A stretch of 53,463 bases of DNA from VGXO01 sp964614695. Its GTDB lineage: Bacteria; Planctomycetota; Phycisphaerae; Phycisphaerales; SM1A02. Below the pieces are notes generated by a model. It was not told the origin of the DNA, made no database searches, and was given only the letters and a program-made list of their open reading frames with translations. Shown here piece after piece: positions 34,801-42,882 of this stretch. The translations under genes and the position numbers were made by a program. Positions within the stretch are counted from its first letter, which is position 1. Each line of letters starts with the position of its first letter. The stretch covers positions 1-53,463 of the forward strand of contig CAZTMB010000007.1 in the NCBI GenBank assembly GCA_964614695.1. Direction: 5' to 3'.

Positions 34801-37227
34801 ATGAATCGACCTCGAGGCACCGGCACTCGGCCCACCACTCCGGCGCGGACTCGCCGCGAGGAGATCCGCCGGACCCTGCCGAGAGCGACCTTCGATCTCT
34901 CCGAGGCGTTGCGGCGTCCGGGCGTGCTCAACTCGATCGCGTTCGTGGTGCTCGTCGCGGCGATCGGAACGCTCGTCGCGGACTGGGCCTCCTCGAAGCC
35001 GCAGATCCACGTCGGCCGCATCGCGGTCCGGGATCGGCTGAACCCCGTCGCCTACGAGGTGGTGGATGCGGCCGCGACCGCCGGGAAGCGCGACGAGGCC
35101 CGGCGCTCGGCGCCGAGGATCTACCGGCCCAACGCCACCTATCTCGATCGGCTTCGCGCCGCGATCGAAGGGTTGCCGGTCGCCGTGCATGCGAAGACCG
35201 AGGTCGCGGAGATCGACTCGCGCGTCCGAGAGGAGTTCGCGCTGACCGAGGAGGGGCTTCGCCGCCTGCAGGAGTTCGGCTCGGCGGACGGACCGCTCGC
35301 GGACTGGCGCCTGTGGACGAGCCGCTTCATCCGATCGCTCGAGGTCGAGGACCCGCTGCTGGCGAGCGGCGAGTACCAGCTCTTCGCCACCACGCTTCGC
35401 AAGGAGCTGGTGGTTCCGCGACCCGAGGGAACCGAAGCCGCGCCCGAAGTGCTTCGCACGGCGGTCGATCTGTCGCCGACCGATCCGGCGGCGATCGAGC
35501 GGTCGCTCTCGCGCCTTGCCGATCGTGCGGGGTTCCCGGGCCCCGTCGTCCGCTTCGTGCTCTCGCCGATCCTGCGCGACCCGAAGCCGACGATCCTCTT
35601 CGACGCCGCCGCGACCGCCGCGGGGGCCGACGCCGCGGCGAGTTCCGTGGAGCCGGTGCTCACCCAGCACCCGCGCAACGAGATCATCATCGCCCGCGGC
35701 GAAGAGGTCACGCCGGAGAAGCTGGCGCGCTACGCCGAGTCGCTCTCGCAGGCGAGGTCGGCCGAGCCGGCGATCGAGCGGGCGGGGACGCTCGTCGGCG
35801 TCGCCGGTCTGTTCGCGGTCGCCGCGGCGCTGGCGATCTTCTGCATCGCGTCGATCCATCCGGCGGTCGTGCGGAATCCCGGCCGAATGCTCGGCCTGCT
35901 CGCGCTCACCGCCGGATTCGCCTCGATCGGCGTGGTGGGCGTCGTCGAGATGCCGCGCGGGGGCGTCTTCGCGGTCGTCCTCGTGTCGATGCTCGGCGGG
36001 ATGATCGCCACGCTCTGCTACGACCGCCGACTCGGCGCGATCGTGACGGCGCTGCTGGTGGGCATTCTGGTGTTCACGATCGATCGGGGCTTCGCGTTCG
36101 CGCTGGCGATCGCGACGCCGGTCGGTGTCGCGGTGGCGAACCTCCGAGAGGTGCGGCATCGAGCGTGCCTCGTCCGTGCCGGCACGAGGGCGGCGATCGC
36201 GGCGGGCGGCGCGTTCCTGCTGCTCGGCCTGATCGAGGTGCCGGTCGCCGGTGGCGGTTGGATCCAGCCGGTCGTCGAAGGTCTTCTCGGCGCGTCCGCG
36301 GCGATCGCGGCGTCGTTCCTCATGCTCGGCATCCTTCCGACCCTCGAGCGCCTCTTCGACGTGGCGACGGGCCTCACGCTGAGCGAACTTCGCGATCCGC
36401 GACAGCCGCTGCTGCGACTCGTGCAGCAGCGGGCGCCCGGCACCTACAGCCACTCGCTGCAGATCGCGACGATCGCGGAAGCCGCGGCGGATGCGATCGG
36501 CGCCGACGGGCTGCTCGTCTACGTCGGCGCGCTCTACCACGACATCGGCAAGGTGAACAAGCCCGACTACTTCATCGAGAACCAGTCGGGCGGACCCAAC
36601 CGGCACGAGAAGCTCAGCCCGGCGATGAGCCTGCTCGTGATCGTGGGACACGTGAAGGACGGGCTCGCGCTCGCGAAGGAGCACGGCCTGCCTCGCGTCC
36701 TTCATCACTTCATCGAAAGCCATCACGGCACGACGCTCGTCGAGTACTTCTACCGGGCCGCGCAGAGCCGTGCGGAGGCCCTTGGCGAGGTCGAGACCTC
36801 CGTGCAGGAGTTCGACTTCCGCTATCCCGGCCCGAAGCCCCGCAGCCGCGAGGCCGCGATCCTGATGCTGTGCGATGCCGCCGAGAGCGCGTCGCGCACG
36901 CTGCAGGATCCGAGCCCGGGCCGTCTCGAGGCGCTCGTCCGCAAGCTGAGCCGCGCGCGACTCGAGGACGGGCAGTTCGACGAGTGTGCGCTGACCTTCC
37001 GGCAGCTGCGTCAGGTCGAGGACTCGATCGTCAAGAGCCTCGTCTCGATCCACCACGGACGGATCGGGTACCAGTCGACCGCCGCGATCGCCGAGGCTTC
37101 CGCGGATGCGGCCGAGGACGAGGCCGCGGGTTCCACGTCGACGAACCAGAGCGCGTCGGAGCCGACGCTCCCGTCGCTGCCGGCGGCGATCCCCGAGTCG
37201 GTCCCCGCGCGAACCGGCGCCGGTTGA
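34801..37227 (+). CDS. 7TM-HD domain phosphohydrolase (YqfF/PgpH family)
   Basis: An 808-residue membrane protein with three parts. After a first helix (about 40-60, IAFVVLVAAIGTLVADW) comes the extracellular 7TMR-HDED domain (to about 320), a set of seven helices (about 330-510), then a cytosolic HD domain. In the HD domain the metal-binding residues are H551 (TYSHSLQIA), H580/D581 (YHDIGKV), then the HHF and SHHGTTL segments. Homologues such as PgpH hydrolyse cyclic di-AMP to pApA. The C-terminal 45 residues are a low-complexity acidic tail. It stands alone, divergent from the lipoprotein gene. Confidence 0.92.
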   Translation: MNRPRGTGTRPTTPARTRREEIRRTLPRATFDLSEALRRPGVLNSIAFVVLVAAIGTLVADWASSKPQIHVGRIAVRDRLNPVAYEVVDAAATAGKRDEARRSAPRIYRPNATYLDRLRAAIEGLPVAVHAKTEVAEIDSRVREEFALTEEGLRRLQEFGSADGPLADWRLWTSRFIRSLEVEDPLLASGEYQLFATTLRKELVVPRPEGTEAAPEVLRTAVDLSPTDPAAIERSLSRLADRAGFPGPVVRFVLSPILRDPKPTILFDAAATAAGADAAASSVEPVLTQHPRNEIIIARGEEVTPEKLARYAESLSQARSAEPAIERAGTLVGVAGLFAVAAALAIFCIASIHPAVVRNPGRMLGLLALTAGFASIGVVGVVEMPRGGVFAVVLVSMLGGMIATLCYDRRLGAIVTALLVGILVFTIDRGFAFALAIATPVGVAVANLREVRHRACLVRAGTRAAIAAGGAFLLLGLIEVPVAGGGWIQPVVEGLLGASAAIAASFLMLGILPTLERLFDVATGLTLSELRDPRQPLLRLVQQRAPGTYSHSLQIATIAEAAADAIGADGLLVYVGALYHDIGKVNKPDYFIENQSGGPNRHEKLSPAMSLLVIVGHVKDGLALAKEHGLPRVLHHFIESHHGTTLVEYFYRAAQSRAEALGEVETSVQEFDFRYPGPKPRSREAAILMLCDAAESASRTLQDPSPGRLEALVRKLSRARLEDGQFDECALTFRQLRQVEDSIVKSLVSIHHGRIGYQSTAAIAEASADAAEDEAAGSTSTNQSASEPTLPSLPAAIPESVPARTGAG

Positions 37228-37251
37228 TCGATCGGTTGGAGCCGGAAGTCG

Positions 37252-38445
37252 TCACGCCCGCGTCGCGAGTTCGAGCGTGCGACGCTGCGGGACGCCCATC
37301 CCGAGCCGCGTCCGCGACGGCCCGTCGAAGGGCGTTGCCCCCCGCGTGATCTCGCTTCGTCGCGCGGTCCTGGCACCATCCTGATCCACCATCAGCACCT
37401 CGAAGGAGACGTCGCGGTGCGTGGTCTTGTGGAGGAACGCCCCGCACCGCCGCAGGGCGGCGACGGGCACCCCGAGGCGATCGGCGATCGCCTCGAGGGT
37501 CAAGGCTGTCGGCGCCTCGATCGTGGGCAGTTCCCAGAGTCCGGCCCACAGCCCCTTCGCCGGGCGTTGCTTCAGGAGCAGGGTGCCGCGTGACGGCCCC
37601 GGGATGGCGATCGCATGGTGGTGGATCTCGCGGCGCGACGGCGCTCGCTTGGGAAGCGGGATCGTCGAGGCCTGCCCGGTCGCCTTCGCGCGGCAGATCG
37701 CGTGCACCGGACATTCGTCGCAGCGTGGCGAGGCCGGCGTGCAGACCGTGGCGCCGAGTTCCATCAGACCTTCGTTGAGGACCGCCGGATCGGTCGACGC
37801 CTCGACGAGTTCGCGCGATCGCTGCCAGGACCAGGCGACGGCCTGCGGGTCGTCGGAGGCGAGGGGTCTCCCGTCGATCCGCAGCACCACCCGGATCACG
37901 TTGCCATCGACGATCGGCTCGCGGCGTCCGAAGGCCAGCGAGGCGATGGCGCCAGCGGTGTACGGACCGACCCCCGGAAGCGACCGAAGCAGGTCCGGAT
38001 CGGACGGCACCCGGCCGCGATGGCGCTCGACGATCTCGATGGCCGCGGCGTGCAGAAGGCGGGCTCGGCGGTAGTAGCCCAGGCCTTCCCAGGCGGCGAG
38101 CACCTCGTCGAGCGAGGCCGCAGCAAGCGAGCGGATCGACGGGAACCGTCGCACGAACGTTGGAAAGCGCTCGGCGATGCGGGAGACCTGGGTCTGCTGC
38201 AGCATCGCTTCGCTCACCAGCACTCGGTAGGGGGTTCGCCGGCGTCGCCACGGAAGGTCGCGCGCCCGGGTCGGAAACCAGGCTTCGATCTCGGCGGCGG
38301 CGATCGGGGCCGAGGGTGTTTCGGATTCGTTGCGGGAGCGTGGGCGGACCGCTACCGTACCCCCTTCGTCCGTCGCGCCGCCGAGAGGTTCGGAGACGCG
38401 CTGCGACCGTCGATTCGCGACCTTGGGAGCTCTGCGCATGGCCAA
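37252..38445 (-). CDS. mutY: A/G-specific adenine glycosylase
   Basis: A 397-residue base-excision repair enzyme that removes adenine opposite 8-oxoguanine. The catalytic Glu is in SEAMLQQTQV, the helix-hairpin-helix in LPGVGPYTAGAI, and the conserved Asp in VDGNV. The iron-sulfur cluster ligands fit Cx6Cx2Cx5C in CTPASPRCDECPVHAIC. A Nudix-like 8-oxoG recognition domain fills the last 120 residues (GTLLLKQRPAKGLWAGLWELP). The start is doubtful: ATG 38445 or 38439 are the only in-frame canonical starts and both overlap the divergent neighbour's ATG. The first 45 residues are not family-like. Confidence 0.93.
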   Translation of the reverse strand: MAMRRAPKVANRRSQRVSEPLGGATDEGGTVAVRPRSRNESETPSAPIAAAEIEAWFPTRARDLPWRRRRTPYRVLVSEAMLQQTQVSRIAERFPTFVRRFPSIRSLAAASLDEVLAAWEGLGYYRRARLLHAAAIEIVERHRGRVPSDPDLLRSLPGVGPYTAGAIASLAFGRREPIVDGNVIRVVLRIDGRPLASDDPQAVAWSWQRSRELVEASTDPAVLNEGLMELGATVCTPASPRCDECPVHAICRAKATGQASTIPLPKRAPSRREIHHHAIAIPGPSRGTLLLKQRPAKGLWAGLWELPTIEAPTALTLEAIADRLGVPVAALRRCGAFLHKTTHRDVSFEVLMVDQDGARTARRSEITRGATPFDGPSRTRLGMGVPQRRTLELATRA

Positions 38446-39250
38446 GATGTTCTACACCGCCGAGGAAGTCGCCGAGAAGCTCGGCAAGAGCGTCGAGGAG
38501 GTCCTCGAGATGGCCAAGAAGGGCCAGATCCAGGAGTTCCGCGACCGCGACAAGGTGATGTTCAAGGTCGATCAGATCGACCTGCTCACCGGCGACGAGA
38601 GCGAGCCGAGCATCCCGCTCGCCCTCGACGACAGCGCGGAGAGCTTCGCCCCCGCGATCAAGGCCCCGCTCGAGGAGCACTCCGAGCCGCTCGATCTGAG
38701 CGGGACCGGCATGACCGTGATCGACTCCGGCGCCAGCGGCCAGTCGATCGGCCTGGCGGACTCCGCCGGAAGCAACGCAGAGTTCGGCGAGGTGACCCGC
38801 GGCGAGTCGAGCGCCCTGCTCGACCTCACTCGCGAGAGCGAGGAGACCTCGCTCGGTGCGGAACTTCTCGAGGAGGTCTATTCGAGCGACGACAACGTCG
38901 AGATTCCGGCGGCGAGCAGCGGCCTGTTCGAACCGGTCGAGGGCGAGAGCGGCGGTCCGGCGATGGTCGGATCGCGGGGCGGCATCGAGCCGGCGTTCTC
39001 GCCGATCATGGCGGCGGCCTCGGTCGAGTCGGTGGAGCCGGGCTGGTCGGGGCTCTCGGCCGGCCTGATGATCGGCGCGTTCCTGGCGCTGGTCGCGATG
39101 GGCCTCGTCGCCGCGACCGGCGCGATCGGCGGCTCGTCGGGCCTCGCGTCGGCGTTCACCGCGAACCTGTGGGCGTGGGTCGGCGGCATCGCGGGCGTCG
39201 TGCTGGTCTGCGGCGTCGCGGGCTTCTTCATCGGACGCGCCGTCGACTGA
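38438..39250 (+). CDS. MerR-like HTH protein with C-terminal membrane helices
   Basis: A 270-residue protein. Residues 4-50 are a helix-turn-helix of the MerR/excisionase (HTH_17) type: MFYTAEEVAEKLGKSVEEV, then the wing EFRDRDKVMFKVDQIDLL. Residues 55-200 are acidic and disordered, with Ser/Glu/Gly repeats. Two hydrophobic helices near 207-230 and 243-266 would anchor it in the membrane. Such a layout is recurrent in planctomycetes, with unknown role; DNA or protein binding by the HTH at the membrane face is possible. GGGAG lies nine bases before the ATG, which supports this start. Confidence 0.8.
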   Translation: MAKMFYTAEEVAEKLGKSVEEVLEMAKKGQIQEFRDRDKVMFKVDQIDLLTGDESEPSIPLALDDSAESFAPAIKAPLEEHSEPLDLSGTGMTVIDSGASGQSIGLADSAGSNAEFGEVTRGESSALLDLTRESEETSLGAELLEEVYSSDDNVEIPAASSGLFEPVEGESGGPAMVGSRGGIEPAFSPIMAAASVESVEPGWSGLSAGLMIGAFLALVAMGLVAATGAIGGSSGLASAFTANLWAWVGGIAGVVLVCGVAGFFIGRAVD

Positions 39251-39289
39251 TCGGTCGCGAGCCTGCGCCCACGAGCTCAGGGACCAACC

Positions 39290-39322
39290 GCCCGCTTTGG
39301 CGATCCCCGCCGGCGGGCTTTT
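39290..39322 (+). terminator. Intrinsic terminator after the HTH/membrane protein gene
   Basis: Forty bases after the stop, GCCCGC (39290-39295) pairs with GCGGGC (39313-39318). The palindrome CCCGCCGGCGGG (39306-39317) can form a tight alternative stem. Either structure is followed by CTTTT. This is the clearest rho-independent terminator form in the window. Confidence 0.65.
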
Positions 39323-39396
39323 CGTAGCGAGAGCCGAGGGCAACCTCGTCGACCCCGGCGGCGGTTCGTTCCAAACCCTGCAATCCACCAACCACG

Positions 39397-40053
39397 ATGC
39401 TCCTGACTCCCTACGGATTTCGAGAGTGGGCCACCGCGTCGGTCGCGGCGATCGCGATCGGCGTGCCTTCGGCGCTAGCGGGCTGGTGGCCGTTGACGAT
39501 CGTCGCGGCGCTCGCCCTCGTCGCGGTCGTCTGGTTCTTCCGCGATCCGCCGGGGCGTCGTCCCGCCGACTCCGACCCGCGCAGCATGGTGAGTCCCGCC
39601 GACGGCGTGGTGAGCGCGGTGTTCCGAGACGAGGAGCACGAGGCGGTGGGAGGCCCGGCGATCGTGGTGCGGATCTTCCTGAGCGTGCTCGACGTCCACG
39701 TCAACCGCGCTCCGGCCGACGCCGAGGTCGTTCGGCTCGAGCATCGGCCGGGTCGCTATCTCGACGCGCGCACCGAGGCCTCGGCGACGCTCAACGAGTC
39801 GAACCTGATCGTGATGAAGCTCGCCGACGGCCGACCGATCGGCATCAAGCAGATCTCGGGCGCGATCGCGAGGCGGATCGTCTGCCCGCTGAAGCCGGGC
39901 GCTCGACTCTCGCGAGGCGAGCGATTCGGGATGATCAAGGTCGGTTCGACGACGGAACTGATCCTGCCGGATCCCGACCGGGTCGAGACCCTCGTCAAGA
40001 CCGGCGATCGCGTGGTCGGGGGGGTCACGATCCTCGCACGGATCCCCGCCTGA
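39397..40053 (+). CDS. psd: Phosphatidylserine decarboxylase proenzyme (short form)
   Basis: A 218-residue membrane-associated enzyme that decarboxylates phosphatidylserine to phosphatidylethanolamine. One or two N-terminal helices (about 12-45) anchor it, followed by FFRDPP and VSPADGVV. The pyruvoyl-forming site is KVGSTTEL, with expected self-cleavage between G183 and S184 giving a 35-residue alpha chain. HVNRAP supplies the family's catalytic His. Size matches the short, archaetidylserine-type decarboxylases. No phosphatidylserine synthase gene is adjacent. It converges on the REC-GAF gene with nine bases between. Confidence 0.9.
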   Translation: MLLTPYGFREWATASVAAIAIGVPSALAGWWPLTIVAALALVAVVWFFRDPPGRRPADSDPRSMVSPADGVVSAVFRDEEHEAVGGPAIVVRIFLSVLDVHVNRAPADAEVVRLEHRPGRYLDARTEASATLNESNLIVMKLADGRPIGIKQISGAIARRIVCPLKPGARLSRGERFGMIKVGSTTELILPDPDRVETLVKTGDRVVGGVTILARIPA

Positions 40054-40062
40054 TCCCGCGCG

Positions 40063-41190
40063 TCAGGCCGCCTCGTTCCAGTCGCCCTCGTCGCAGCCTT
40101 CGCCGGCCTCCTCGGGCCACTGCGGCTTCGCGCGGTGGTTGATCCGCACGACCGAGGCCATCTGCTCGGCGAGGATCTCGCGGAGCAGGTCGAAGGTCGA
40201 AGCGGCCTCCTCGGCGAACGGCTCGCTGCGGTCGCGGAAGAGCACCGCCACCGCGAGCGGCTCGTCGTCGTGCCGGCACGCGAAGGCGACGATCTCCTGA
40301 TCGGCGAGCGGCTCGGCCTCGGGGCCGACGGACTCGACGAAGTCGCCGACGTCGCCGAACCGGAGGATGCCCGTCTGCTCGGCGACGTTCGGGCAGACCT
40401 GCTGCGCGATGCGCTCGAGGGCGGTGGAGATCGATCCGCGAGGAATGCGGTAGTTGACGTAGGCGCCGAGCGTCCACCGGCCCTCGCCGTTGTCGAGGAA
40501 GACCGCGGCGTTGGTCGGCCCGCACTTCGTGAGCAGGTACTCCATCGACGTGCGAAGCAGGCCTTCGACCTCGAGCTCCTGACGCACCAGCGTGCGGAAC
40601 TCGCTGGCCATCGCGGCCTCCTTGACCTGCCGACGGGTCTCCGCACGGGCCGCGTCGAGGTCGTGCTTCGCCTCGTCGGCGGCGCGGCCGGCCTCGTGGC
40701 GAGCCTGGTTGAGGCGGCGGCAGACGTGGCGCCACCGCGCGATGCGGTCGGCGGAGCGGCGATGGTGTTCGTGCTTCCGAAGCAGTTCCGTGGCGCGGCC
40801 GAGCAGCTCCTCCTCGCGGAGCGGCAGCGAGACGATGTCCTCGAATCCGGTCCGCATGGCCGCGACGGTCTCGGCGACCGAGGCGGACTGCGTGATCCAG
40901 ATCGCCGCGCCCGCGGCGTCGCGAACGTGCAGTTCCCGAACGAGTTCCGCCCGCAGCGAGGTGGGGAAGGCGTCGTCGACGACGAGAAGATCCCACGGCT
41001 GCTCGCGCAGGCTCGCAAGGGCGCGTCGGGCGTCGGTGCGGGTCTCGCATTCGATGCCGAGCTTCGCGAACTGGCGTCGAATCGCCGCAGCGAGCGCCGG
41101 ACGCCCGCAGACCGCGAGGGCTCGCGGCGGCATCGCGACGAAGTCTTCGGTCCGGAGCGTCGTGGCGTCGGTCGTGGTTCTCTCGTCCAT
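40063..41190 (-). CDS. Degenerate receiver - coiled coil - GAF-like sensor protein
   Basis: A 375-residue cytosolic protein. Residues 22-138 follow a response-regulator receiver fold (LAVCGRP, WDLLVVDD, WITQSAS), but the N-terminal acidic pair is Cys-Gly and the conserved Lys is missing (SLPLRE), so phosphorylation is doubtful; D72/D73 remain. A charged coiled coil covers 140-205. A GAF-like domain follows (LEVEGLLRTSMEYLL to about 350). The start chosen, ATG 41190, has a near-perfect GGAGGTGG seven bases upstream. An alternative ATG at 41334 overlaps the preceding stop as ATGA and would add 48 residues. Confidence 0.75.
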   Translation of the reverse strand: MDERTTTDATTLRTEDFVAMPPRALAVCGRPALAAAIRRQFAKLGIECETRTDARRALASLREQPWDLLVVDDAFPTSLRAELVRELHVRDAAGAAIWITQSASVAETVAAMRTGFEDIVSLPLREEELLGRATELLRKHEHHRRSADRIARWRHVCRRLNQARHEAGRAADEAKHDLDAARAETRRQVKEAAMASEFRTLVRQELEVEGLLRTSMEYLLTKCGPTNAAVFLDNGEGRWTLGAYVNYRIPRGSISTALERIAQQVCPNVAEQTGILRFGDVGDFVESVGPEAEPLADQEIVAFACRHDDEPLAVAVLFRDRSEPFAEEAASTFDLLREILAEQMASVVRINHRAKPQWPEEAGEGCDEGDWNEAA

Positions 41191-41205
41191 GGGGTCCACC
41201 TCCGG
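41183..41205 (-). promoter_or_regulatory. Strong ribosome binding site deciding the REC-GAF start
   Basis: On the minus strand GGAGGTGG precedes ATG 41190 with spacing of about seven bases. It is the best Shine-Dalgarno match in the window and favours the shorter 375-residue product over the ATGA-overlap start at 41334. Confidence 0.6.
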
Positions 41206-41330
41206 CCGGGTCATCGGCGGGACGTCCGCTTCGGTCGAGGTGTCGAGCCGCGATCGGCGGTTTCCGCGATCGCGGGTTCGGTCTGTAGCGGACGCGCGGC
41301 TTGCGCGACGCGGCGAGTCGCCGGACGCGG

Positions 41331-41924
41331 TCATCGCGGGCCTCCGTTGCGCATCAGTTGCCGCAGGCTCTCCAGTTCGAAGGGCTTGCGAAGCACTTCG
41401 CCGCCGGCGAGCCGTGCGCTCCGCAGCCGCTCCTCGTCGCCGGCGCCGCCGGTGAAGACGATGCGCAGGCCCGCGAAGCGGTCGCGGCGGCGGATCTTTC
41501 CGAAGGTGCTCGCGGGATCGAGATCCGGAAGCGCCGCGTCGAGGATCAGCAGGTCCGGAGTGATCCGCTCGAGTTCCATCCCTGCCTCGAAGGCGTTGGT
41601 CGCCACGACGAGGCCCCAGTCCGCGTCGGAGGCGAACGACTCCTCGATGCGGCGCACCGTCTCGGGATCGTCGTCGACGAGCAGCGCCGTGTGCTTCGTC
41701 TCTCCGAGGATGCCGAGCGGGATGTCGTTCTCGCGCATGAAGCGCATCAGTTCCGCGCGGGGAATGCGTCGGAACTTCGAGCCGGGGACCCGAAAGCCCT
41801 GCAGTCGTCCGTTGTCGAAGCAGCGGATGATCGTCTGCTGGCTGACACGGCAGAGTTCCGCGGCTTCGCCGGTCGTGAAGATCGACTTGTCGCGGAGGTG
41901 CTCGAGGGAAGGGTCCTGGTCCAT
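41331..41924 (-). CDS. HTH (excisionase-like) - receiver response regulator
   Basis: A 197-residue two-domain regulator in reversed order: DNA binding first. Residues 16-62 are an HTH_17/MerR-type helix-turn-helix (FTTGEAAELCRVSQQTIIRCFDNGRL, then VPGSKFRRIPRAELM). Residues 77-195 are a complete receiver: acidic pocket D84-D86, phosphoacceptor D129 (LLILDAALPD), T158 and K180 (LRKPF). The ATG at 41924 has GGAG with a seven-base gap. No histidine kinase is visible here. The next gene downstream encodes the degenerate receiver-GAF protein, a likely partner. Confidence 0.85.
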   Translation of the reverse strand: MDQDPSLEHLRDKSIFTTGEAAELCRVSQQTIIRCFDNGRLQGFRVPGSKFRRIPRAELMRFMRENDIPLGILGETKHTALLVDDDPETVRRIEESFASDADWGLVVATNAFEAGMELERITPDLLILDAALPDLDPASTFGKIRRRDRFAGLRIVFTGGAGDEERLRSARLAGGEVLRKPFELESLRQLMRNGGPR

Positions 41925-42107
41925 GCGTTCGCTCCACGCGGGCTCGTTCGCCTCGCCGGAGGGGCATCGACCGGAAGATGGGGCGACTTCGGGGACGGCG
42001 GTGAACTTGCGGGCAAGTCCGGTCGGGATGCCGCGGAGAACCGGGTGCTGCGGCGAAGCGGGGAGGACGCGAGGAACTGCCAACACCCGCGATTGGCCGC
42101 GGCGGCC

Positions 42108-42860
42108 TTATCCGGACCTCGACGACGCCGTTGGATGGCGGAGGTTCCAGAGCGTCACCGCCTCGGGCTCGCGCGGATAGGTCGGAAGGAGCGCCTCGGC
42201 GGCGATGCCGCGCCCCGCGGCCAGCAGGCCCTCGGCGATCAGGAGGCAGGCGGAGGCGGTGATCGGCGGGATCGGCGAATCGCCGCACCAGCGCGACGCG
42301 CCTCGGGCGAGCAGCGCTTCGATCAGGACCGGATCCTGATGCTCGTCGGCGATCAGCATCGAACCGCCGAGATCGCGCCATGCGTCTTCATGCGACAACG
42401 CGTCGAGGGAGATCGCCGAGGGTTCTGCGAGTTCGCGCCAACCCGCCGGATCTCGATCGTCGGCCGCGATGCGGTGGGCCCAGGCGGTGCCGCGCTTGGA
42501 GGAGACCATCACGAGCAGCGAGCGCGATCGTTCGATCGCGGCGGTATCCGCCAGGCGCGTCGACTCCGCGATCACGAGCGTGGAAGGCACCGCCACCACG
42601 GGAGTGCCGATCGCCATGGCGATGCCCTTCGCCGCCGCGATCGAGATGCGGAGTCCGGTGAATCCGCCCGGGCCGGTCGACACGCCGATCGCCTGAAGAT
42701 CCCGAGGCCGCATCCCCGCGTCGCGCACGAGGCGATCGATCTCGGGCAGGAGCGGTTCGCGCGAGCGATCACCCTGCTCGAAGCGGCGTTCGGCGAGGCG
42801 GCCCGAGTGGTCTCGCAGGGCGACCGAGCCGATGCGGGACGAGAGCTCGATCGCGAGCAT
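42108..42860 (-). CDS. tsaB: tRNA threonylcarbamoyladenosine biosynthesis protein TsaB
   Basis: A 250-residue inactive-type ASKHA protein that pairs with TsaD for t6A37 modification of ANN-decoding tRNAs. The N-terminus LAIELSSRIGSVAL is the ATPase-fold phosphate-1 strand; DLQAIGVSTGPGGFTGLRI is the family's central signature, followed by AAKGIAMA. Length is in the normal range. It follows the metallophosphoesterase by 22 bp on the same strand, so the DUF1573 - phosphoesterase - tsaB order looks like one operon. tsaD, tsaE and rimI are not seen here. Confidence 0.9.
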   Translation of the reverse strand: MLAIELSSRIGSVALRDHSGRLAERRFEQGDRSREPLLPEIDRLVRDAGMRPRDLQAIGVSTGPGGFTGLRISIAAAKGIAMAIGTPVVAVPSTLVIAESTRLADTAAIERSRSLLVMVSSKRGTAWAHRIAADDRDPAGWRELAEPSAISLDALSHEDAWRDLGGSMLIADEHQDPVLIEALLARGASRWCGDSPIPPITASACLLIAEGLLAAGRGIAAEALLPTYPREPEAVTLWNLRHPTASSRSG

Positions 42861-42882
42861 GGTCGCGGAAGCTCCGAGGCCG

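Noticed and set aside
37252..40053. Possible genomic island or mobile element around mutY, HTH protein and psd
   Set aside because: No integrase, transposase, attachment repeat or composition shift; the HTH_17 domain resembles excisionases only in fold.
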